A stretch of DNA of 9,461 nucleotides from Burkholderiales bacterium. Its GTDB lineage: Bacteria > Pseudomonadota > Gammaproteobacteria > Burkholderiales > Burkholderiaceae_C. This document shows positions 1-7,184 of this stretch, one piece after another. Location: NCBI GenBank assembly GCA_005793295.1, contig SXSX01000166.1:1-9461 (forward strand), in the 5' to 3' direction. The position numbers were made by a program, and so were the translations under genes. Numbering within the stretch: the stretch's first letter is position 1; every line of letters starts with the position of its first letter. The notes below the pieces were generated by a model, which was given only the letters and a program-made list of their open reading frames with translations, had not been told where the DNA came from and did no database searches.

Positions 1-895
1 CTTGCAGATTTTCACCCACGCCATTGAGCGTTGCGACCATCGAAATTCCCAAAGGCGCTAAGTGTTCTGGGTTGCCAATGCCTGAGAGCTGCAAAAGTTG
101 CGGCGAGTTAATGGCTCCGCCACAGAGAATAATTTCACGGTTTGCTTTCAAAGTGTGGACTTTGCCATCGACTTCTACCTCAAGTGCCACTGCGCAGGGC
201 TTGGTTTGCGTGGTATCAAAAATAACACGCGTGACCAAGGTTTGGGTCTGCAACGTGAGGTTGCTACGCCCAAGCGCGGGGCGCAAGTAGGCCATCGCCG
301 TGCTCCAACGGCGACCTTTATGGGTAGTCATGTCCATGGGGCCAAAGCCCTCTTGCTGGTAGCCGTTCATGTCCGCGGTATAGGCATAACCCGCCTGTTG
401 TCCAGCTTCTATGAATGCGTTGTAAAGCGGGTTTTTACATGCACCTGTCGTCACATGCAGCGGACCCTCCCCACCACGGTAGTCATCTGAACCCTTGGCT
501 CGGGTTTCGGATTTCTTGAAGTACGGCAAGCAGTGCGCGTAACTCCAATCGGCAAGACCAAAGTTTTCGACCCACCCGTTGTAGTCTTGTGCATTGCCCC
601 GGATATAAACCATCCCGTTGATACTGCTCGAGCCGCCAATGGTTTTACCGCGGGGACAGTGAATCTGGCGCTGGTCCATAAAGGGCTCAGGCTCTGAGGC
701 GTACATCCAGGTGTAGCGGGGATTGGCCATCGGGTAGGCAAAACCGCTGGGCATGTGAATCATGAGGTTATGGTCTAGCGGGCCGGCCTCAATCACCAAC
801 ACACTAACACTAGCGTCTTCGCTCAAACGATTGGCTAAAACGCTGCCCGCAGAGCCCGCGCCCACAATGATGTAGTCGTATTCTTTTTGCATCAT
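1..895 (-). CDS. betA: Choline dehydrogenase BetA, GMC flavoprotein (C-terminus beyond left edge)
   Basis: FAD-dependent oxidoreductase of the GMC family, expected to oxidise choline to betaine aldehyde and pass electrons to the respiratory chain. The window holds the N-terminal 298 residues of a family usually near 550. Visible are the dinucleotide fold VGAGSAGSVLANRLSE (residues 11-26), the IEAGP acidic turn (35-39), GMC signature 1 PRGKTIGGSSSINGMVYIRG (81-100) and GMC signature 2 around GGAINSPQLLQLSGIG (259-274). The catalytic His region lies outside the window. The gene opens ATGATG (895 or 892), only 10 bases after the betB stop and with no clear Shine-Dalgarno sequence, so it probably relies on readthrough of ribosomes from betB. 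It is the ninth visible gene of the operon. A different alcohol substrate is possible within GMC enzymes, but the adjacent betB makes choline much the likeliest. Confidence 0.9.
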   Translation of the reverse strand, partial: MMQKEYDYIIVGAGSAGSVLANRLSEDASVSVLVIEAGPLDHNLMIHMPSGFAYPMANPRYTWMYASEPEPFMDQRQIHCPRGKTIGGSSSINGMVYIRGNAQDYNGWVENFGLADWSYAHCLPYFKKSETRAKGSDDYRGGEGPLHVTTGACKNPLYNAFIEAGQQAGYAYTADMNGYQQEGFGPMDMTTHKGRRWSTAMAYLRPALGRSNLTLQTQTLVTRVIFDTTQTKPCAVALEVEVDGKVHTLKANREIILCGGAINSPQLLQLSGIGNPEHLAPLGISMVATLNGVGENLQ

Positions 896-905
896 GGCTG
901 TGCTT

Positions 906-2366
906 TTAACGATAGCCACAAGCGACTTCGCCTAACTCCACGTACACCGTTTTGAGCTGGGTGTAATGGTCAAAAGCGGCCATGCTGTTTTCGGACCCAA
1001 TACCTGATTCACCCGCCCCGCCAAATGGCATTTCAATGGGGGTGATGTTGTAATTGTTAATCCAGCAAATCCCCGCTTTGAGTTTGGCTGCAACGCGGTG
1101 CCCGCGGGCCAGATCGCGGGTAAAGACACCAGCAGCAAGACCGAAACGCGAGGCATTGGCCCGCGCGATTGCTTCTTCCTCATCATCAAAAACCAACATC
1201 GATAAGACGGGTCCAAATATTTCTTCGCGCACGATTCGCATCGTGTCAGTGCAGTTTGCAAAGATGGTGGGTTCCACAAAATTCCCATCTGGCATTCCAG
1301 CAACCAGCGCACGCTTGCCGCCACTAACTAAGCTGGCACCTTCGGCTACACCGCTGGCGATGTAGTCCAACACTTTTTCTGTATGGGCTTTGGAAATCAA
1401 AGCGCCGACTTCGGTCTCGGGGTCCATCGGATTGCCAACGCGCAGCTGGGCTGTGCGTTCTTTCAAGCGGGCTAAAAATGCATCTGCTAATCCGCGCTGA
1501 ACAAACACGCGAGTGCAGTTGGTACATACCTCGCCTTGGGTATAAAAATTACCCATCATGGCTGCTGCAACTGCTTGTTCAAGATCAGCGTCATCAAAGA
1601 CCAGCAGGGGTGATTTACCACCCAACTCCATGGTGACGCGTTTGAGCGTTCCGGCGGCGGTTTGCATCACGTTCTTTCCGGTTTGCACAGACCCCGTTAC
1701 CGAGACCTTGGCAACGCCCGGGTGGGCGGCGAGCAAAGCACCGGTGCTCCCTCGCCCTTGCAAGACGTTAAAGACGCCTGGGGGAACCCCCGCTTCCAAA
1801 TAAATCTCAGCGAGTTTGACGGCGGTTGAAGGCGTCATCTCTGAGGGTTTAAAAATCATGGCATTACCAGCCGCTAAGGCAGGAGCGGACTTCCAGCATG
1901 CAATTTGTAGTGGATAGTTCCAGGCGCCAATACCCACGCACACCCCCAAAGGCTCACGCCGGGAATAGGCGAAAGCATTTTTCAAAGGGTATTGGGCACC
2001 GGCCAAAGTAGCCGCAGCGCCGGCGAAATATTCAATGCAGTCGGCGCCACTTTGCACATCGACCACCAGTGCTTCTTGCAAGGGCTTGCCGCAGTCTTGT
2101 ACTTCTAACGCTGCTAATTCATCGTTGCGGCTACGCAAAAGATCAGCCGCCTTGCGCAAAATACGACCGCGCTCGGTGCCTGTCATGGCAGACCATATTT
2201 CAAATCCGTGCTGGGCTGCAGCAACTGCTGCGTCAACGTCATCGGCATTGGCATCGTGCAATTGTGCAAAGGCCTTTCCAGTTGCAGGATTGAGCGTCTC
2301 AAAGCGTTCGCTTCTTCCAATAAGCGCTTGGCCGTTAACAAAGCTACTTATTTCCAAAATTTTCAT
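906..2366 (-). CDS. betB: Betaine aldehyde dehydrogenase BetB
   Basis: NAD(P)+-dependent aldehyde dehydrogenase expected to convert betaine aldehyde to glycine betaine in the cytoplasm. At 486 residues it has the full family length. Visible ALDH landmarks are WNYP with Asn150, FKPSE with Lys173, VTGS (223-226), the general base Glu247 in MELGGKSP, the catalytic Cys281 in GEVCTNCTRVFV, EEIFGP (381-386) and the C-terminal GICWIN (432-437) followed by PFGGAGESGIGSEN. Two details differ from the usual motif: the residue two before the nucleophile is Glu rather than the common Gln, and a second Cys (284) follows. It starts 19 bases after the stop of the corrinoid-activation gene, with only a weak AAG-type ribosome site, and is followed 10 bases later by betA. 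The placement after a corrinoid demethylation set suggests its product, glycine betaine, feeds that pathway. Confidence 0.93.
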   Translation of the reverse strand: MKILEISSFVNGQALIGRSERFETLNPATGKAFAQLHDANADDVDAAVAAAQHGFEIWSAMTGTERGRILRKAADLLRSRNDELAALEVQDCGKPLQEALVVDVQSGADCIEYFAGAAATLAGAQYPLKNAFAYSRREPLGVCVGIGAWNYPLQIACWKSAPALAAGNAMIFKPSEMTPSTAVKLAEIYLEAGVPPGVFNVLQGRGSTGALLAAHPGVAKVSVTGSVQTGKNVMQTAAGTLKRVTMELGGKSPLLVFDDADLEQAVAAAMMGNFYTQGEVCTNCTRVFVQRGLADAFLARLKERTAQLRVGNPMDPETEVGALISKAHTEKVLDYIASGVAEGASLVSGGKRALVAGMPDGNFVEPTIFANCTDTMRIVREEIFGPVLSMLVFDDEEEAIARANASRFGLAAGVFTRDLARGHRVAAKLKAGICWINNYNITPIEMPFGGAGESGIGSENSMAAFDHYTQLKTVYVELGEVACGYR

Positions 2367-2385
2367 ACTTCACATATCCAGAGAT

Positions 2386-4398
2386 TTACCTCTTGGTCCT
2401 TCGGCTGCGCGTGCTTTGCTCGGAACTGATGGCGATGCGTTCTGGCAACTTCACGACTTCTTGCAAGCGGACAAAGGGGTCGGTTAAATGGGGCAAGGCC
2501 ATGGCCTCGACAAAAAACTCTTGGAACCGTGGCTCCACTGCAGTTTCAATTTTTTCAACCCGCCTTACCAAGGCTTCGATGTCTTTTCGTGACCTTTGAT
2601 CCAAAAGTGCAATCCGAGCGCCGGTTCCTGCGGCATTGCCCGCAGAACTCACCTCAGACAAGATGCAGTCGGGGATCATGCCCAAGACCATTGCGTATTT
2701 GACATCAATATGGCTACCAAAAGCACCTGCTAAGCGAATGCGATCAACTGACTCAATGCCCATACGCTCCATCAACAGCCTCACCCCCGCATACAAGGCT
2801 GCTTTGCCCAATTGAATAGCGCGCACATCGTTTTGCATGACCTTGAGCGCTGGCGCGTGTTGAGTCGCTCTGTAGAGCTCATAAGAAAAGGTTCTACCAT
2901 CGGGCTGAATCCGCGGATTACGCGCTGCTAAGTCCCCGTTGATGACGCCGTCATGGCGAATCACACCCGCCAAATACAACTCCGCCAAGGCCTCAATAAT
3001 TCCTGAGCCACACACGCCCGTTACACCGGTATTGGCCACCGCAGCGGCAAAGCCCGGATCATCGGACCACAGGTCACAGCCGATGACTTTAAAGCGAGCA
3101 TCCAAGGTCACAGGATCAATTCGAACGCGCTCAATCGCTCCCGGTGCAGCGCGTTGACCACAGCTAATTTGAGCGCCTTCAAAGGCGGGGCCGGTTGGAC
3201 TGGAACAGGCGAGTAGGCGTTGGTTATTGCCCAACACAATTTCCGCATTGGTTCCCACGTCCACCAACAAGGTAATTTTGTCAGTGAGATCGGGGCGCTC
3301 GGCCAAAATAACGCCAGCCGTGTCGGCTCCAACGTGACCTGCGATACAGGGCAACACATAGATACGTGCATTGCGGTGAATCGCGAAATCGATCTCTACG
3401 GCCCACAACGTAATCGCGCGGTCGGTAGCGAGTGCAAACGGCGCACCGCCCAACTCCACGGGATTGATACCCAAGAGCAGGTGGTGCATGATGGGGTTGC
3501 CCACAAAGGTGGCTTCCAAAATATCTTTAGCTGAAATACCGGCTTGGGCGGCCACATCGACCGCCAAGTCATTGAGGGCGGCGCGAACCGCCACCGTCAT
3601 TTCAACTTCGCCACCAGGGTTCATCATGACGTAGGAGACCCGGCTCATCAGGTCTTCACCAAAACGAATTTGTGGATTCATTACCCCAGCAGATGCCACG
3701 ACTTCACCCGAGGCTAAATCACATAGATGGGCCGCAATAGTCGTAGAGCCCACATCCACAGCCAAGCCATACACATGTTCTTTGAGTTTGGGCCAAACCG
3801 CAATGATTTGATTGCCTGCGTGAACCGCGACGGTGACTTTCCAATCGCCTTGGCGCAAGGCCGTTTGCAACTGCTGCACCACCAAGACGTCACACGACAA
3901 ATCGGTGAGTTGCCACTCGAATTCGAGAGCATCTTCCAGCCGACGCAGATCACCAGATGGATCATGCATGTCGGGCTCTTGGACTTCGACAAAGTAAAGT
4001 CGAATGAGAGGATCAAGATGCACATCATGGGCTTCCGCCGCTTTGCGAACCACTTGCTTGTGAACTTGGCTGCTGCTGGGAACATCAATGACCAAGTCCC
4101 CCAAAACTTGGGCGGAACAAGACAAGCGCCGGCCGGGCTGCATCGGTTGGGTGCTGCAGTATTCTTGCTCTACCGCTGACACAGGGGAGAGATTTTCGTT
4201 ACTGGAGACCACACCATGCTTGGAAAACTCCCCCTCTGATACCAAAACTTGGCATCGGCCACAAATACCCCGACCACCGCATACAGAGTCAATATCCACA
4301 CCCAAAGAGCGGGCCGCTTGCAGCAAAGACGAGCCCACCGGGAAACGGCCACGCCGCCCAGAAGGAGTAAAAACTACCAACGCATCTTTACCACTCAC
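2386..4398 (-). CDS. Corrinoid reductive activator: 2Fe-2S plus ASKHA ATPase (RACo-like, DUF4445)
   Basis: Predicted ATP-dependent reductive activase that returns accidentally oxidised Co(II) corrinoid protein to the active Co(I) state. The chosen GTG start gives 670 residues, normal for RACo-like proteins. Near the N-terminus is a plant-type 2Fe-2S ferredoxin domain with Cys40, Cys46, Cys49 and Cys94 (C-X5-C-X2-C then RLSC). The rest is a DUF4445/ASKHA ATPase with GLAVDVGSTTIAAHL (about 211-225), VGNPIMHH, LLVDVGTNAEIVLG (about 377-390), VCGSGIIEA and RLAGAFGSHID. The longest frame opens with GTG at 4404, but the GGGAG ribosome site (4406-4410) would then be only one base away. The GTG at 4398 has ideal 7-base spacing and is preferred. 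The gene lies 32 bases after the pterin methyltransferase stop and 19 before betB. RamA-type activators differ by carrying 4Fe-4S clusters, which are not seen here. Confidence 0.9.
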   Translation of the reverse strand: MSGKDALVVFTPSGRRGRFPVGSSLLQAARSLGVDIDSVCGGRGICGRCQVLVSEGEFSKHGVVSSNENLSPVSAVEQEYCSTQPMQPGRRLSCSAQVLGDLVIDVPSSSQVHKQVVRKAAEAHDVHLDPLIRLYFVEVQEPDMHDPSGDLRRLEDALEFEWQLTDLSCDVLVVQQLQTALRQGDWKVTVAVHAGNQIIAVWPKLKEHVYGLAVDVGSTTIAAHLCDLASGEVVASAGVMNPQIRFGEDLMSRVSYVMMNPGGEVEMTVAVRAALNDLAVDVAAQAGISAKDILEATFVGNPIMHHLLLGINPVELGGAPFALATDRAITLWAVEIDFAIHRNARIYVLPCIAGHVGADTAGVILAERPDLTDKITLLVDVGTNAEIVLGNNQRLLACSSPTGPAFEGAQISCGQRAAPGAIERVRIDPVTLDARFKVIGCDLWSDDPGFAAAVANTGVTGVCGSGIIEALAELYLAGVIRHDGVINGDLAARNPRIQPDGRTFSYELYRATQHAPALKVMQNDVRAIQLGKAALYAGVRLLMERMGIESVDRIRLAGAFGSHIDVKYAMVLGMIPDCILSEVSSAGNAAGTGARIALLDQRSRKDIEALVRRVEKIETAVEPRFQEFFVEAMALPHLTDPFVRLQEVVKLPERIAISSEQSTRSRRTKR

Positions 4399-4405
4399 AA
4401 ACACA

Positions 4406-4410
4406 CTCCC
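4406..4410 (-). promoter_or_regulatory. Ribosome binding site deciding the RACo-like start
   Basis: GGGAG on the minus strand. It lies one base from GTG 4404 but seven bases from GTG 4398, so the downstream GTG is the more likely initiator of the corrinoid activator. Confidence 0.6.
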
Positions 4411-4430
4411 TAAAATTGAACAACGCTGGC

Positions 4431-5345
4431 TTAGCTTGCGCGGCGACGGGTTCCGGTTTCGCGGCGACCTCGGCCCATTTCACCATCAGCACCCATGGAA
4501 GGAGCCTCTCTGAATCTGCGAATCCAACGCATGCAATCTGGATCATGCCCCATCATGACGTCTGCTGCCATACAGGCCTTAACAACCTCAGCATGCAAAG
4601 GATTTGTAATCGCAGAGGTCATCCCTGAAGCGATTGCCATCGTCAGGAAGCCCGCATTGATTCCGTTTCGCTCTGGCAATCCAAAGCTCACATTGGAAGC
4701 ACCGCAGGTGGTGTTAACTTTGAGCTCCGTACGCAAGCGGTGCACCAAACGCATCACCTGAACACCGGCCTGGTTGATAGCGCCAATGGGCATCACCAAG
4801 GGGTCCACAACAATATCGCACGCAGGGATGCCGTAATCAGCAGCGCGTTCGACAATTTTCTTAGCTACGGCGAATCGCACATCTGGGTCTTGTGAAATAC
4901 CTGTCTCGTCATTAGATATGGCAACGACGGCCGCGCCGTATTTTTTAACCAAAGGCAACACCGTTTCTAAACGGTCTTCTTCGCCAGTGACGGAATTGAC
5001 CAAGGCCTTGCCTTTGTAAACAGCCAAGCCGGCCTCTAGCGCGGCCACGATAGACGAGTCAATCGACAAAGGAACATCGGTTACCCCTTGCACCAGTTGA
5101 ATCGCTTTAGCCAACATGCCGGGTTCATCGGCAAGCGGAATACCCGCGTTGACATCGAGCATATGGGCGCCAGCTTCTACCTGGGCCAAAGCATCCGCAA
5201 TCACACGGCTGTAGTCGCCGGCCATCATTTCTGCAGCCATGATCTTGCGACCCGTTGGGTTAATACGCTCGCCAATAATGACAAAGGGGCGGTCAAACCC
5301 GATGACAATTTCTTTTGTTGCTGAGCTGATGATGGTATCGGTCAC
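4431..5345 (-). CDS. Methyltetrahydrofolate:corrinoid methyltransferase (pterin-binding, MtgA-like)
   Basis: Predicted cytoplasmic TIM-barrel enzyme of the pterin-binding (DHPS-like/MeTr) family that transfers a methyl group between the corrinoid protein and tetrahydrofolate. In the degradative direction it would make 5-methyl-THF. The 304 residues show GERINPTG (25-32), LDVNAG (63-68), SIDS (94-97), VNSVTGE (116-122), VVDPLVMPIG (179-188) and ASNVSFGLPER (216-226). Asn218 matches the position of the pterin-contacting Asn of MeTr. True dihydropteroate synthase is unlikely given the corrinoid neighbours and the ASNVSFGLPER motif. The frame is open upstream to 5405, but the GTG at 5345 is preferred: it has AAGGA six bases upstream (5352-5356) and overlaps the metF stop as GTGA. 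The C-terminus ends in an Arg/Gly-rich basic tail (about 288-304) with no catalytic motif. Confidence 0.88.
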   Translation of the reverse strand: MTDTIISSATKEIVIGFDRPFVIIGERINPTGRKIMAAEMMAGDYSRVIADALAQVEAGAHMLDVNAGIPLADEPGMLAKAIQLVQGVTDVPLSIDSSIVAALEAGLAVYKGKALVNSVTGEEDRLETVLPLVKKYGAAVVAISNDETGISQDPDVRFAVAKKIVERAADYGIPACDIVVDPLVMPIGAINQAGVQVMRLVHRLRTELKVNTTCGASNVSFGLPERNGINAGFLTMAIASGMTSAITNPLHAEVVKACMAADVMMGHDPDCMRWIRRFREAPSMGADGEMGRGRRETGTRRRAS

Positions 5346-6373
5346 GCTGTTTCCTTCATAGTTTGGTTTGTAGATTGGGTCGGTGCATCGCGACCGGGGA
5401 ACCACGGCACACGGCCACCAAGCACCCCGGAACTTTGAATAATGTTGGCAACAGTGTCCTCCTGGCGATAGGCCATCACATGGACTCCGGAAACACCTTT
5501 GATTTCTTTGACTTCTTGGATGATTTCAATGCAAATTTTTTGCCCTTCAAGCGCTTGCTTTTCAGCACCTGCCATCCGCTTGATCACCGCATCCGGGATA
5601 TGTACGCCAGGCACGTTGGTACGCATCCACTCGGCTACCTTGGCAGACCGCATCGGGCCCACGCCAACCAAAATGAATACTTTATCGAGTAAGCCCAGGT
5701 CTTCAACGCGTTTCATGTACTCCCGCAGTCGGGGCACGTCATAGCAATATTGGGTTTGAATAAACTGCGCCCCAGCGGCTACTTTTTTAGCCAAGCGATC
5801 CGCACGCCACTCAAAAGGTAAACCAAAAGGATTGGCTGCCGCGCCAAAGAAAACTCGGGGCGCATACGTCACTTTGCGGCCACTTTGGAATTTGTGTTCG
5901 TCACGCATCCCGCGACCAATTTCCAGCAAGGACATGCAATCCAAATCAAAAACTGGCTTGGCTTGCGGATGGTCACCCGACTGTACGCCATCGCCGCTTA
6001 GGCACAGCATATTGGCCACGCCCATGGCTGCTCCACCCAAAATATCACCTTGAATAGCGATACGATTTTTGTCGCGGCAAGAAATCTGCATGATTGGGGC
6101 GTAACCCACGCGGGTTAAGAGAGCGCACACCGCCAAACTTGACATATGGCAATTGGCTCCGCTGCCGTCGGTGGCATTGATCGCATCGACATAACCGTCA
6201 AACAACTGGGCCCGGCGATAAACTTCGGATCCATCCGCAGAGTCTGGCGGATCTAACTCCGCAGTGACCGCGAAGGCACCGCTGCGTAATACGCGCTCGA
6301 GGCGCCCGGGGGATGTATGCCCTGGAAGAATTGGTAAGGGATAACCGGGGACGGGTTCGTCTTCAAATTTCAT
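5342..6373 (-). CDS. metF: 5,10-methylenetetrahydrofolate reductase MetF
   Basis: Flavin-dependent MTHFR interconverting 5-methyl-THF and 5,10-methylene-THF. In this context it probably runs in the oxidative direction to carry methyl groups from betaine toward formate. The 343-residue protein shows a TAELDPP segment with Glu39 at the place of the family's catalytic Glu, NATDGSGANCHMSS (66-79), LCLSGDG with Asp128 matching the flavin/folate-site Asp, GAAANPFG (177-184) and QFIQTQYCYD (203-212). The frame is open to 6403, but ATG 6373 is chosen: GGGAG lies 8 bases upstream and the ATG overlaps the upstream stop as ATGA. The gene sits directly behind a separate MTHFR C-terminal/MetV-like gene, an arrangement I know from acetogens (metVF) and from corrinoid methyltransferase islands. 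It is unlikely to be only the biosynthetic methionine-pathway enzyme, given the operon. Confidence 0.92.
   Translation of the reverse strand: MKFEDEPVPGYPLPILPGHTSPGRLERVLRSGAFAVTAELDPPDSADGSEVYRRAQLFDGYVDAINATDGSGANCHMSSLAVCALLTRVGYAPIMQISCRDKNRIAIQGDILGGAAMGVANMLCLSGDGVQSGDHPQAKPVFDLDCMSLLEIGRGMRDEHKFQSGRKVTYAPRVFFGAAANPFGLPFEWRADRLAKKVAAGAQFIQTQYCYDVPRLREYMKRVEDLGLLDKVFILVGVGPMRSAKVAEWMRTNVPGVHIPDAVIKRMAGAEKQALEGQKICIEIIQEVKEIKGVSGVHVMAYRQEDTVANIIQSSGVLGGRVPWFPGRDAPTQSTNQTMKETA
5352..5356 (-). promoter_or_regulatory. Ribosome binding site of the pterin methyltransferase, inside metF
   Basis: AAGGA on the minus strand lies within the last codons of metF, six bases before GTG 5345. It supports the short start and translational coupling through the GTGA overlap. 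Confidence 0.6.
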
Positions 6374-6819
6374 GCGTTTTTCTCCCGCGCTATTTTGAGC
6401 CACGATGACTTGCCTTTGAGCCGACCGTCCACTGCGAACTGAACGACTTTGATCGCCTCTTTGCCTTCAACCATGCGCTGACTGCCTTCAAAACCTTCGA
6501 CCCAGACACAGCGCATTTCGGGTTTGACTTCACAATTGCCATTGGCACGGACACCGCCACACGGCCCATTACGCAACGTCTTGGGGCAGTTCATAGAACA
6601 GGACATCCCAGTCGAACTCAGCGCACATTGACCACACATTTGGCAATCAAAAAGAAACCCTTTGACCACTTTTTCCACCACTGCGACTGGTTTCTCTAAG
6701 CGCTCGTAGCCAATGGCTTTCCACAGGGGATGCAAAGCTACGAAAACTGCTTCAAACCCTTTGTAAAAAATCTCCATGCCTCGAGCGTGGCGCACTGACC
6801 AACGGCGTACTGAATACAT
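6370..6819 (-). CDS. MTHFR C-terminal-domain (MetV-like) cysteine-rich protein
   Basis: Small cysteine-rich protein that partners MetF in corrinoid/folate C1 gene clusters. The family (methylene-tetrahydrofolate reductase C-terminal, MetV-like) is thought to bind metal, but the exact role outside acetogens is not settled. The 149 residues start with a hydrophobic/basic segment. A Cys cluster follows: C59-X2-C62-X2-C65, C74-X3-C78, C87 (NGPCGG), C96 and C104, eight Cys in all, enough for a zinc site or an Fe-S cluster. ATG 6819 is preferred over GTG 6822 because GGAG at 6827-6830 is 7 bases from the ATG and only 4 from the GTG. The ATG overlaps the upstream stop (TGATG), and its own stop overlaps the metF start (ATGA), so stoichiometric production with MetF is likely. 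Confidence 0.85.
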   Translation of the reverse strand: MYSVRRWSVRHARGMEIFYKGFEAVFVALHPLWKAIGYERLEKPVAVVEKVVKGFLFDCQMCGQCALSSTGMSCSMNCPKTLRNGPCGGVRANGNCEVKPEMRCVWVEGFEGSQRMVEGKEAIKVVQFAVDGRLKGKSSWLKIAREKNA

Positions 6820-7184
6820 CACGCGTCTCCATCAGGGTTAGGAACACTGGCTTCATCGGCAGCAATGACGGTGGGAGATTCCAAATTGACATCCACTCCA
6901 TGGGCGCGAATGATGCGAAGGAGGTCCTCATCAGAATACAAGGCTTCAATCCGCGCCGCTTCAGCATTCGCTTCAGCTTGAATATCGTCCCCACAATCTT
7001 TAGGATCGCTGCGTTTCCAATCCGCTAAATAGTCTCCTGAACTGGCTTTACCAGCCCGCATCGCTGCCCGATCTACCGCTTCTTGAAAACGGTGCGAGAG
7101 TTGCACCTTTCCTGTTTCGCGGCCACGTTTGACTACCACTTGGGCGGGCACATCGCGCCAGGAAATCACAATCAGTTTTGCCAT
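6819..7184 (-). CDS. Small conserved protein, 'virulence factor' family (PF13769-like), function unknown
   Basis: A 121-residue soluble protein resembling the family annotated as 'virulence factor' that accompanies corrinoid-dependent methyltransferase clusters in alphaproteobacteria. The name does not describe a demonstrated activity here. The conserved-looking N-terminal half is MAKLIVISWRDVPAQVVVKRG (1-21), then LSHRFQEAVDRAAMRAGKA and YLADWKRSDP. The middle has an Ala/Glu-rich helix (IQAEANAEAARIEALY) and the C-terminus is acidic. No signal peptide, transmembrane segment or catalytic motif is visible. ATG 7184 lies 13 bases inside the upstream DUF1638 gene with only a weak GA-rich ribosome site, so translation is probably coupled. 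Its position among corrinoid/folate enzymes suggests an accessory role in the methyl-transfer module, perhaps as a small subunit of MetF or the corrinoid complex; this is inference. Confidence 0.72.
   Translation of the reverse strand: MAKLIVISWRDVPAQVVVKRGRETGKVQLSHRFQEAVDRAAMRAGKASSGDYLADWKRSDPKDCGDDIQAEANAEAARIEALYSDEDLLRIIRAHGVDVNLESPTVIAADEASVPNPDGDA

Noticed and set aside
98..490. Long plus-strand open frame opposite betA
   Set aside because: Antisense shadow of a clear GMC dehydrogenase; no domain or ribosome site.
3727..4179. Plus-strand 150-codon frame opposite the RACo-like gene
   Set aside because: Antisense shadow of a well-conserved protein; composition is not protein-like and no initiation signal was seen.
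4431..5345. Dihydropteroate synthase (folP)
   Set aside because: Same fold, but the ASNVSFGLPER block and corrinoid/MetF neighbours point to methyl-THF:corrinoid methyltransferase.
5346..5405. Twenty-codon N-terminal extension of the pterin methyltransferase
   Set aside because: It lies entirely within metF, lacks a ribosome site and does not resemble the family; the GTG at 5345 with AAGGA is better.
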